From positions 62,001 to 126,000 of the forward strand of contig NZ_JBBCAT010000002.1 of the NCBI RefSeq assembly GCF_037203705.1: 64,000 nucleotides of DNA, written 5' to 3'. A program made the position numbers and the translations under genes. The notes beneath the pieces are model-generated. The model was not told where the DNA came from and made no database searches. It saw only the letters and a program-made list of their open reading frames with translations. Source of the stretch: Prosthecomicrobium sp. N25. GTDB taxonomy: Bacteria; Pseudomonadota; Alphaproteobacteria; Rhizobiales; Ancalomicrobiaceae. Positions 1 through 6,225 of the stretch are shown piece after piece. Numbering within the stretch: the first letter of the stretch is position 1; each line of letters starts with the position of its first letter.

Positions 1-161
1 GCCGTCGTGGTGGTACCGGTGCCGCCCCTCGGCCCCTTCTTGGCGAAGGCCTCCGAGGGATCGACGGCGAGCACGAGGCCCGCGAGGGCGGCGGCGCCGT
101 TGCCGAGCACGGCACGGCGGGTCGGGGTCGCGATCTCGGCGACGAGGTCTTTCACGGACAT
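1..161 (-). CDS. Molybdenum hydroxylase large (beta) subunit, isoquinoline 1-oxidoreductase type, N-terminal part only
   Basis: Only the first 53 codons are in the window; the gene runs off the left edge. The ATG at 161 is preceded by GAGGA about 8 bases upstream. The N terminus has an Arg-Arg pair followed by a small hydrophobic stretch (TRRAVLGNGAAALAG), the look of a Tat signal, which members of this family commonly carry. The gene lies 78 bp downstream of a [2Fe-2S] subunit gene of the same enzyme type, so the pair should encode a periplasm-facing, molybdenum-cofactor aldehyde or N-heterocycle dehydrogenase. The substrate cannot be told. The identification rests on context and signal peptide, because the catalytic domain is outside the window. 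Confidence 0.62.
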   Translation of the reverse strand, partial: MSVKDLVAEIATPTRRAVLGNGAAALAGLVLAVDPSEAFAKKGPRGGTGTTTT

Positions 162-239
162 GGGGGTTTCCTCGAGGATCGGGCACGAACCGGTCCACCG
201 CCGCACGCGTTTGACGCCGCGCGGCCGACCGGCGGGCGG

Positions 240-689
240 TCAGACGATGCCGGCGGCGCGCTTGATGGCGGCCTTGATGCGGGGGTAGGTGCCGCAGGCG
301 CAGATGTTCTCCATGGCGGAGTCGATCTGGGCGTCGGTCGGCTTCGGGCTCTCGCGCAGGAGCTTGGCGGCCTGCATCAGCATGCCGGACTGGCAGTAGC
401 CGCATTGCGGCACCTGCTCGGCGATCCAGGCGAGCTGGACGGCGTGGCTGCGGTTCGGGGAGAGGCCCTCGATGGTGGTGATCTGCTTGCCGACCACCTC
501 CTTCACCTCGAGGTGGCAGGACTTCTCGGCCGACCCGTCGATCCAGACCGTGCAGGCGCCGCAGATCTCGACGCCGCAGCCGTACTTGGTGCCGGTCAGG
601 CCAATCACGTCGCGCAGGACCCACAGGAGGGGCATCTGCTCAGGTACGTCGACCGAATAGGATTTGCCGTTCACGGTCAATGTGGGCAC
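240..689 (-). CDS. [2Fe-2S] small (alpha) subunit of a molybdenum hydroxylase, isoquinoline 1-oxidoreductase alpha type
   Basis: A 149-residue protein of the xanthine dehydrogenase small-subunit class. It carries electrons from the molybdenum subunit through two [2Fe-2S] clusters. The N-terminal plant-ferredoxin-like domain has the motif [13 protein letters not shown], and the C-terminal four-helix domain has QCGYCQSGM and CACGTYPRI. These are the two four-cysteine cluster sets of the family. I place the start at the GTG at 689 because GGAGGA lies 7 bases upstream; the frame stays open further upstream but without a ribosome site, and 149 residues is the usual family length. The partner large-subunit gene follows 78 bp downstream. 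Confidence 0.9.
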   Translation of the reverse strand: MPTLTVNGKSYSVDVPEQMPLLWVLRDVIGLTGTKYGCGVEICGACTVWIDGSAEKSCHLEVKEVVGKQITTIEGLSPNRSHAVQLAWIAEQVPQCGYCQSGMLMQAAKLLRESPKPTDAQIDSAMENICACGTYPRIKAAIKRAAGIV

Positions 690-1080
690 GTCGGGTCCTC
701 CGCCTCGAAAGGGAAGAAGCTCGACCTGTCCGCCCACAGGAACGACTTCATGCAGGGGACGGTATGTGAGGACGTTCTTATGGATCGTTAACGCAAGAGA
801 TAGGATGCGAGGCGAATTGAAGCGGTGCCGCAAGGTCCGACGCGAAGGCCGCCATTCGACAGCTTTCTGTCAGTTTTCCACAAGGAAAACCGCCCCGTTA
901 ACCGTCTTTTCGTCTCGCAGGACTTTACGGCAACCCCGTCGCGGCGATGCCGTCGCGCGTTCGGCTCGGGGGCGTGGGCGGGCGCAGAACGCCAAAGGGC
1001 GGCCCGAGGGCCGCCCTTCGAGGCATCCGGCGAGAGGTCAGGTTCGCCGGACCAGGTCCGTCCAGAGGAAGGGATCGATC
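690..1080. other. Intergenic region upstream of the molybdenum hydroxylase genes
   Basis: No gene is supported here. The notable element is a perfect dyad, GTTTTCC-ACAA-GGAAAAC at 873-890, about 185 bases upstream of the GTG start of the iron-sulfur subunit. It could be an operator or a small hairpin. No regulator gene sits next to it. A strong hairpin at 995-1018 is listed separately. Confidence 0.4.
995..1018 (-). terminator. Hairpin terminator of the small membrane protein gene
   Basis: A 10-bp perfect GC-rich stem (AAGGGCGGCC / GGCCGCCCTT) with a 4-base loop lies 63 bp downstream of the stop codon at 1081. On the minus strand it is followed only by TTTGG, so the U-tract is short. Confidence 0.5.
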
Positions 1081-1278
1081 TCAAGCGGCCTGTCGGGCAG
1101 GCGACGCGACCGACGCGACGTCGAGGCCGCAAAGCGCGCTCCGGAGGGCGATCGCCTTGGCGCCGAAAGCGGCGCCGAACACGGTCGGGTCCTTCACCAG
1201 GATCTCGGCGACGACGCCGACGAGGCCGCCGACGGCAAGGGCGAGCGCGACATATTCGAGAGCGTAAGAGGCGAGCAT
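1081..1278 (-). CDS. Small membrane protein, unknown function (65 aa)
   Basis: I do not recognise this protein. The ATG at 1278 has AGGAG 7 bases upstream. The protein begins with a hydrophobic segment (residues 5-27, rich in Ala, Leu, Val and Gly), consistent with one transmembrane helix, followed by a soluble tail of about 35 residues with one Cys. It is flanked by its own candidate promoter (1312-1341) and terminator hairpin (995-1018), so it looks like a complete single-gene transcription unit. The match of start, ribosome site, promoter and terminator supports a real gene despite the small size. Confidence 0.55.
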   Translation of the reverse strand: MLASYALEYVALALAVGGLVGVVAEILVKDPTVFGAAFGAKAIALRSALCGLDVASVASPARQAA

Positions 1279-1311
1279 GGCGGGATCTCCTGCAGTCCTG
1301 TTGTGCAATGC

Positions 1312-1341
1312 ATCATATGGCAGTGCCGCTGACCCAATCAA
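1312..1341 (-). promoter_or_regulatory. Candidate sigma-70 promoter for the 65-aa membrane protein
   Basis: Read on the minus strand: -35 TTGATT (1341-1336), an 18-base spacer, and -10 TATGAT (1317-1312). Transcription would start near 1305 and give a leader of about 27 bases before the ATG at 1278, just long enough for the AGGAG site. Confidence 0.45.
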
Positions 1342-1552
1342 GGCATCTGGCATACCAAATACCACATGGCCGTGTTGCATCGCACACATGGCCGTCGAGG
1401 CGACGCTGGCGCGGGTCGGCGCGTCAGGCTCGCGGGGACGAGTTGGCGGTTCAATTTGGTTGATCGGTAGGGCGGGCGGGCCCGGGGCGGCGCGGGACGC
1501 GCTTCGGCCCGTAAGGCGGAGGCTCCCGACAGCGACAGTGTGGCGACGGGCC

Positions 1553-1585
1553 AAAAAGCAACGGCGCGGCCGGGAGGCCGCGCCG
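1553..1585 (-). terminator. Intrinsic terminator of the tct operon
   Basis: A perfect 10-bp stem CGGCGCGGCC / GGCCGCGCCG with loop GGGA (1562-1585). On the minus strand it is followed by TTGCTTTTT. It starts 26 bases after the tctA stop codon and is placed as an intrinsic terminator of the operon. Confidence 0.8.
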
Positions 1586-1610
1586 TACGCAGGGTCTTGG
1601 GGTGCGCCGG

Positions 1611-3143
1611 TTACTTCGACGACGCGAGGGTCGAGTCGCCGCGTCCCTTGAAGAGGGCCAGCGCGCTCGAGATGAGCGGCCAGAACAGCATGACCAGGGC
1701 GAGGGTGACGAGACTGCCGACCAGCGGGTTGGCGTAGAAGACCCCGAGGCTGCCCTGGCTGACCAGCATGGCCTGCCGGAACGAGCTCTCCGCCATGTCG
1801 CCGAGCACCAGGGCGAGGACGAGGGGCGCGAGCGGGTAGCCTAGCTTCTTGAAGAGGTAGCCGATCACGCCGAAGACCAGCATCACCGAGATGTCGAGGA
1901 GCGCGTTGTGCACCGTGTAGGCGCCGACCGCACAGATGACCAGGATGATGGGGGCGATGATCGAGAAGGGGATGCGCAGGATCGCGGCGAAGAGCGGGAC
2001 CGTCGTGAGCACGACGATCAGGCCCGCGACGTTGGAGACGTAGATCGACGCGATCAGGCCCCAGACGAAGTCCTTCTGCTCGACGAAGAGCAGCGGGCCG
2101 GGCTGCAGGCCCCAGATCAGGAGGCCGCCGAGCAGCACCGCAGCGGTCGGCGAGCCGGGGATGCCGAGGGTCAGCATGGGCAGGAGCGCCGAGGTACCGG
2201 CCGCGTGGGCGGCGGTTTCCGGGGCGATCACGCCTTCGAGCTCGCCGGTGCCGAAGCGGGGTCCGTTGCGGGAGAAACGCTTGGCGAGGCCGTAGCTCAT
2301 GAAGGAGGCCGGGGTGGCGCCGCCGGGGGTGATGCCCATCCAGCAGCCCACCACGGCGCTGCGGATGCAGGTCACCCAGTATTTGGGGATCTCGGCCCAG
2401 ACCTGGAGCACGACCCGGGGATTGATCTTGGCGGAGCGGCCCTTGAAGGCGAGGCCCTCCTCCATCGTGAGCAGGATCTCGCCGACGCCGAAGAGGCCGA
2501 TGACCGCCACCAGGAAGTCGAAGCCGCGCAGGAGCTCGGTCGAGCCGAAGGTCATGCGGAGCTGCCCGGTCACCGTGTCGAGGCCGACCGCGGCGAGCGC
2601 GAAGCCGAGCATCATGGCGGCGATGACCTTGAAGGGCGATTCCTTGCCCATGCCGATGAAGCTGCAGAAGGTCAGCAGGTACACGGCGAAGAATTCGGGC
2701 GGGCCGAACTGCAGGGCGAAACGGGCGACGAGCGGGGCCAGGAAGGTGATGAGCAGCGTGGCCACGAAGGCGCCGAGGAAGGACCCTGTGAAGGCGCCCG
2801 CCAGAGCCTCGCCGGCGCGGCCCTTCTGGGCGAGCGGGTAGCCGTCGAAGGTGGTCGCCACCGACCAGGGCTCGCCGGGGATGTTGAACAGCACCGACGT
2901 GATGGCACCGCCGAAGAGCGCTCCCCAGTAGATGGAGGAGAGCATGATGATGGCCGAGGTCGGCGGCATCGAGAAGGTCAGCGGCAGCAGGATGGCGACG
3001 CCGTTGGCGCCTCCGAGGCCCGGCAGCACGCCGATCAGCACGCCCAGGAAGATGCCGATGAACATGTAGAGGATGTTCATCGGGTCGCCGAGGACGCCGA
3101 AGCCATGGATCAGGGAGAGGAGCGCGTCCAAGTCAGCCTCCAC
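1611..3143 (-). CDS. tctA: Tripartite tricarboxylate transporter large membrane subunit, TctA family
   Basis: A 510-residue integral membrane protein, the usual TctA length of about 500, with roughly a dozen hydrophobic segments. Family-typical glycine-rich stretches are visible: GVLPGLGGANGVAILLPLTF near residue 40 and GITPGGATPASFMSYG near residue 270. TctA is the permease of secondary, binding-protein-dependent carboxylate uptake systems. It is the last gene of a tctC-tctB-tctA unit; a 122-bp gap separates it from tctB and an intrinsic terminator follows. The transported acid (citrate, another tricarboxylate, or an aromatic acid such as terephthalate) cannot be told from the sequence. Confidence 0.93.
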   Translation of the reverse strand: MEADLDALLSLIHGFGVLGDPMNILYMFIGIFLGVLIGVLPGLGGANGVAILLPLTFSMPPTSAIIMLSSIYWGALFGGAITSVLFNIPGEPWSVATTFDGYPLAQKGRAGEALAGAFTGSFLGAFVATLLITFLAPLVARFALQFGPPEFFAVYLLTFCSFIGMGKESPFKVIAAMMLGFALAAVGLDTVTGQLRMTFGSTELLRGFDFLVAVIGLFGVGEILLTMEEGLAFKGRSAKINPRVVLQVWAEIPKYWVTCIRSAVVGCWMGITPGGATPASFMSYGLAKRFSRNGPRFGTGELEGVIAPETAAHAAGTSALLPMLTLGIPGSPTAAVLLGGLLIWGLQPGPLLFVEQKDFVWGLIASIYVSNVAGLIVVLTTVPLFAAILRIPFSIIAPIILVICAVGAYTVHNALLDISVMLVFGVIGYLFKKLGYPLAPLVLALVLGDMAESSFRQAMLVSQGSLGVFYANPLVGSLVTLALVMLFWPLISSALALFKGRGDSTLASSK

Positions 3144-3265
3144 ATTTCAGCTTGACCGATTAAATGCTTGTTTTTCCCAGCTGAACCGCGCGATTGACTC
3201 GCGACGCATGCTTTCACTTGCAGGATTTCAGGCCGGCGCGGGCGCAGCCGCGCCCGGCGGACGAC

Positions 3266-3769
3266 TCAGTAGCCGAAGGCGGCTTCGAGCGGGCCCTTGG
3301 GCAGGGGCACGAGGAACCAGACCTCGAACATCATGAAGAGGACGCCCGGGACCAGGATCGCGATCGGCACGACCTTCCAGACCGGGTACTTGCCGAGCAC
3401 GACCATGAAGTAGGCGATGAAGATCGCGCCGGCGACATAGAGGCCGAGGTAACCGATCGCCACCACGAAGACGATGGTGGGGATCAGCACCTGGAGAACC
3501 TGCTTCAGCTCCGAGCGGCCGACGAAGTTCGACGAGGCCGAGACGGCGAAGAGGTTGATGCCGAAGGTCGCGGCGCTGGCCACGAACATGATCAGGCCGA
3601 CGTAGAAGGGGAAATAGCCCGCCTCCGGGCCGTCGGAGCCCCAGCGGGCGCCGATGCGCCAGCTGTCGTACATCACGAGCGCGGCGACGCCCATGAAGGC
3701 GGCGGCCACGATCAGTTCCATGGTGCGGGACGAGACCGTGGTCTCGTTGCCGTTCGCAGGATGGGACAA
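3266..3769 (-). CDS. tctB: Tripartite tricarboxylate transporter small membrane subunit, TctB family
   Basis: A 167-residue protein with four predicted membrane helices, the size and layout of TctB, which partners TctA. Early helices include MELIVAAAFMGVAALVMYD, and the conserved GPEAGYFPFYVG loop lies between helices 1 and 2. I choose the TTG at 3769 as the start because GGAGGT sits 6 bases upstream; a TTG further out, at 3787, would put that ribosome site inside the coding region. A TTG start may keep the amount of this subunit low. The gene lies between tctC (upstream) and tctA (downstream). Confidence 0.88.
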   Translation of the reverse strand: MSHPANGNETTVSSRTMELIVAAAFMGVAALVMYDSWRIGARWGSDGPEAGYFPFYVGLIMFVASAATFGINLFAVSASSNFVGRSELKQVLQVLIPTIVFVVAIGYLGLYVAGAIFIAYFMVVLGKYPVWKVVPIAILVPGVLFMMFEVWFLVPLPKGPLEAAFGY

Positions 3770-3800
3770 GGTTAGACCTCCGAGCAACGAGGGATCGGGT

Positions 3801-3844
3801 CGGCCCTCCCGGGAGGGCCGCGCCGGGGCGCCGGAACGCCCCGG
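3801..3844 (-). terminator. Double hairpin between tctC and tctB
   Basis: Two adjacent GC-rich hairpins lie between tctC and tctB: a perfect 20-base palindrome at 3801-3820 (CGGCCCTCCC and its complement) and CCGGGGCG-6-CGCCCCGG at 3823-3844, 8 bases after the tctC stop. Neither has a U-tract, so partial termination or 3'-end protection of the tctC message is more likely than full stop. This would favour excess binding protein over permease. Confidence 0.5.
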
Positions 3845-3851
3845 CTAACGG

Positions 3852-4862
3852 TCACTTCGCCAGGAAGCCGGCCTTCTCCATGAGCGAGCGGTGGGTCTCG
3901 GCCGCGGAGGCCAGCCACTTCTTGTAGTCGTCGCCCGCCATGAAGGTGGTGTTGAACGCACCCTTCTCCATGAAGTCCTTCCAGTCCGGGGTCTCGCGGA
4001 CCTTCTTGAAGAGGTTCACGTAGAACTCGACCTGGTCGGGGGTCGCCTTGGCGGGCATGAAGATGCCGCGGAGCATGAGGTACTCGATGTCGAGGCCGCT
4101 CTCCTTGCAGGTGGGGATGTCGCCCCAGGACTTGCCGTCGGCGATCGGCTCCTTCAGCGGGATGCGCTGGCTGTCAAACACGCAGAGGGGCCGGAGCTCG
4201 CCGCCGCGCCACTGGGACACGGCCTCGATCGGATTGTTGACCGACGAGGAGATGTGGCCGCCGACGAGCTGCGCCGCGACGTCGCCGCCGCCCTTGTAGG
4301 GCACGTAGGTGAACTTGGCACCCGTACCCTGCTCGATGGCGGCGGTGATGATCTGGTCCTCCTGCTTGGACCCGGTGCCGCCCATCTGGAACTTGCCGGC
4401 GCCGCCCTCCTTGACCGCGTCGACATATTCCTTGGCGGACTTGTAGGGGGCCTTGGCGTTGACCCAGAGCACGAACTCGTCCAGCGCCAGCATGGCGACC
4501 GGGGTCATCTCGTCCCACTTGAAGGGAACGCCGGTGGCGAGCGGGGTCGTGAACAGGTTCGACAGGGTGATGATGATCTTGTGGGGGTTGCCCGCCGCGG
4601 CCTTCACGTCCAGGAAGCCTTCGGCGCCCGCGCCGCCGGCCTTGTTGATGACGACCAGCGGCTGGGACATGAGATTGTGCTTCTGGATGATGCCCTGAAG
4701 CACGCGCGCCATCTGGTCGGCGCCGCCGCCCGTGCCGGCGGGAACGATGAACTCGACCGCCTTGGTGGGCTCCCAGGCCGCGGAGGCCGGGGCGGCGAGA
4801 CCGAAGACGGCGGCCCCGGCGGCCGCGACGCGGGCCGCTGCCGAGACGAAGGATGTGCTCAT
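3852..4862 (-). CDS. tctC: Tripartite tricarboxylate transporter substrate-binding protein, TctC/Bug family
   Basis: A 336-residue periplasmic binding protein. It starts at the ATG at 4862, which has GGAGG about 8 bases upstream, and has a clear Sec signal peptide ending in PASAAWEP near residue 30. The family's early motif is visible as VEFIVPAGTGGGADQMAR, where the loop after the first strand contacts the carboxylate, and YKGGGDVAAQLVGGHI follows in the middle. Bug-type proteins capture small carboxylates and deliver them to TctAB. First gene of the tct operon, behind a candidate promoter at 4937-4965. Confidence 0.93.
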   Translation of the reverse strand: MSTSFVSAAARVAAAGAAVFGLAAPASAAWEPTKAVEFIVPAGTGGGADQMARVLQGIIQKHNLMSQPLVVINKAGGAGAEGFLDVKAAAGNPHKIIITLSNLFTTPLATGVPFKWDEMTPVAMLALDEFVLWVNAKAPYKSAKEYVDAVKEGGAGKFQMGGTGSKQEDQIITAAIEQGTGAKFTYVPYKGGGDVAAQLVGGHISSSVNNPIEAVSQWRGGELRPLCVFDSQRIPLKEPIADGKSWGDIPTCKESGLDIEYLMLRGIFMPAKATPDQVEFYVNLFKKVRETPDWKDFMEKGAFNTTFMAGDDYKKWLASAAETHRSLMEKAGFLAK

Positions 4863-4936
4863 TCTTCTTTCCTCCCTAGTGCCCGCCGCATTCAAGACGG
4901 CGCGAGGCCGCCACGACGGTGGGTCTGGTGTCAGGT

Positions 4937-4965
4937 ATAATGTATGTCAGAGCGCTCCGACGCAA
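4937..4965 (-). promoter_or_regulatory. Candidate promoter of the tctCBA operon
   Basis: Minus strand: -35 TTGCGT (4965-4960), a 17-base spacer, and -10 CATTAT (4942-4937). The start of transcription would be near 4930, giving a leader of about 68 bases before the tctC ATG. The stretch 4930-5050 is visibly richer in A and T than its surroundings. Confidence 0.4.
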
Positions 4966-5015
4966 CTGCCATCTGGTGTGTCAGAGGCAGTATTCGGGTC
5001 AGCACTGCTGACGGG

Positions 5016-5030
5016 TGCTGCATTGCAGCA
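5016..5030. promoter_or_regulatory. Candidate operator dyad upstream of the tct promoter
   Basis: TGCTGC-ATT-GCAGCA is a perfect inverted repeat of 6-base arms around a 3-base centre, about 50 bp upstream of the proposed tct -35 box. A related GCAGCA and GCTGCAGCA follow within 25 bases, so several half-sites may be present. The regulator is unknown. Confidence 0.3.
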
Positions 5031-5181
5031 TGTATTTGCGCTGCAGCACAGAGTATCTTCCCTTACGTTAGCTGGCAATCGAGACAGGGGCCCGAAGGCC
5101 GCTCCGGCCGGGGCCGGCTGTTCCGGATCGGGTCGCAGGAGATCAAGCTAGTGGCCCGGGGACCGAGGTCCAGGGAGACGC

Positions 5182-5226
5182 AAAAACGCCGCAGCGGCAA
5201 AATGGGCTGGCCCATGCCGCTGCGGC
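5182..5226 (-). terminator. Intrinsic terminator of bfr
   Basis: A perfect 12-bp stem GCCGCAGCGGCA / TGCCGCTGCGGC (5188-5226) with a 15-base loop, followed on the minus strand by GTTTTTG. It begins 30 bases after the bacterioferritin stop codon. Confidence 0.8.
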
Positions 5227-5256
5227 TCGACCCGGATCAACCCGGTGCCAAGCGCC

Positions 5257-5742
5257 TCAATGGTCCTCGCCGAGCTCGCCGATGTGCTTCTGAGCATAAA
5301 GGGCGAGGCCGATCGACCGGATGAGGTCCCGCTGTGTTTCCAGGAAGTCGATGTGGCCCTCCTCGTCGGTCATGAGGTCGACGAAGAGGTCGCGGGAGGG
5401 GTAGTCGCGCACGGAGTCGCAGTGGGCGGCGGCCTCCTGGTAGAGGCTGCGGGCGTCGTGCTCGGCCGCGAGATCGGCGAGGATCACCTCCTCGACGGTC
5501 TCGCCGATGCGCAGCGGGTCGAGAACCTGCAGGTTGGGATGGCCCTCCAGGAAGAGGATGCGCTCGACGAAGCGGTCGGCGTGGTTCATCTCCTCGATCG
5601 ATTCCTTGCGCCAGGTGCGCGCGAGTTCCTTGAAGCCCCAGTTGTCCAGCAGGCGGTAGTGGAGCCAGTACTGGCTGATGGCGGTCAGCTCGCTGCGCAG
5701 GCCGCGGTTCAGGTAGTCGAGGACCTTCGGATCGCCCTTCAT
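5257..5742 (-). CDS. bfr: Bacterioferritin
   Basis: A 161-residue, 24-mer-forming ferritin that oxidises Fe(II) and stores it as a ferric mineral in the cytoplasm. All expected residues are present at standard positions: ferroxidase ligands Glu18, Glu51, His54, Glu94, Glu127 and His130, and the haem ligand Met52 in IEEMNHADRF. The ATG at 5742 has GAGGAG 5 bases upstream. It lies 99 bp downstream of bfd in the same direction, so the two probably share the Irr-like operator upstream of bfd. An intrinsic terminator follows. Confidence 0.97.
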   Translation of the reverse strand: MKGDPKVLDYLNRGLRSELTAISQYWLHYRLLDNWGFKELARTWRKESIEEMNHADRFVERILFLEGHPNLQVLDPLRIGETVEEVILADLAAEHDARSLYQEAAAHCDSVRDYPSRDLFVDLMTDEEGHIDFLETQRDLIRSIGLALYAQKHIGELGEDH

Positions 5743-5841
5743 GACATCTCCTCGCGTGACTAGGACGACGGGAAACTGTCGTGCTGAAACGGTCCGGCAA
5801 GGGCTCAGTTCCAGGTGGCGAGGGACAGGCGTGCCGCCCCG

Positions 5842-6102
5842 CTATTCGGCGGCGACGAGCAGCGGCGCCTCGGCGACCGGTTCCATCGCGTGGCCGGGGC
5901 AGGTGGGGCAGCCGATCCGGACGGCGCAGCCCGCATGGTCGGCCATCAGCTTCTGGATGGTCGGCAGGCAGCGGCCGCACTCGGGCCGGCACCCCAGGCA
6001 CTTGTAGAGCTGGCCGGCGGTGCGCGGACGGACCGCGAGCTCCACGTCGAGCGCGGCCTTCAGGTCGCGGTCGGACAGTACATTGCAATGACAGACGATC
6101 AT
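5842..6102 (-). CDS. bfd: Bacterioferritin-associated ferredoxin with a C-terminal cysteine extension
   Basis: An 86-residue [2Fe-2S] protein of the BFD family, which reduces ferric iron inside bacterioferritin so that it can be mobilised. The start is MIVCHCNVLSD, typical of the family, giving the CHC pair at residues 4-6, and the second cysteine set is CLGCRPECGRCLP around residues 36-48. E. coli Bfd is about 64 residues; this one has about 20 extra residues ending with a CPTCPGHAMEP segment whose CxxC and His could bind another metal. Just upstream lies a 17-base Irr-like palindrome, and bfr follows. Confidence 0.88.
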   Translation of the reverse strand: MIVCHCNVLSDRDLKAALDVELAVRPRTAGQLYKCLGCRPECGRCLPTIQKLMADHAGCAVRIGCPTCPGHAMEPVAEAPLLVAAE

Positions 6103-6195
6103 GGCGGGGCAGGACCGGCGAGGGACGATCGGTCCTGCATAGGTCTCGACGACCCTTCCGGTCAATACGCAATTCACATGATGCGGTTCTTCTTC

Positions 6196-6212
6196 ATTGT
6201 AATCATTCCAAT
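6196..6212. promoter_or_regulatory. Irr-type iron control element (ICE-like) upstream of bfd-bfr
   Basis: ATTGTAATCATTCCAAT is a near-perfect 17-base palindrome; only position pair 5/13 does not match. It fits the pattern of the Irr box (TTTAGAA-N3-TTCTAAA) at most inner positions. It lies 94 bases upstream of the bfd ATG, and on the minus strand it contains TACAAT, a good -10 hexamer, so binding would block RNA polymerase. Irr repression of iron-storage genes under low iron is established in rhizobia and Brucella relatives. Confidence 0.5.
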
Positions 6213-6225
6213 CTGAGGCGAACCG

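Larger units (their letters stand above)
4863..5256. other. Intergenic region between tctC and bacterioferritin
   Basis: No gene is supported. It holds the candidate tct promoter (4937-4965), a perfect dyad TGCTGC-ATT-GCAGCA at 5016-5030, and the bfr terminator at 5182-5226. The dyad lies about 50 bases upstream of the -35 box, a position suited to an activator site; no regulator gene is adjacent. Confidence 0.45.
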
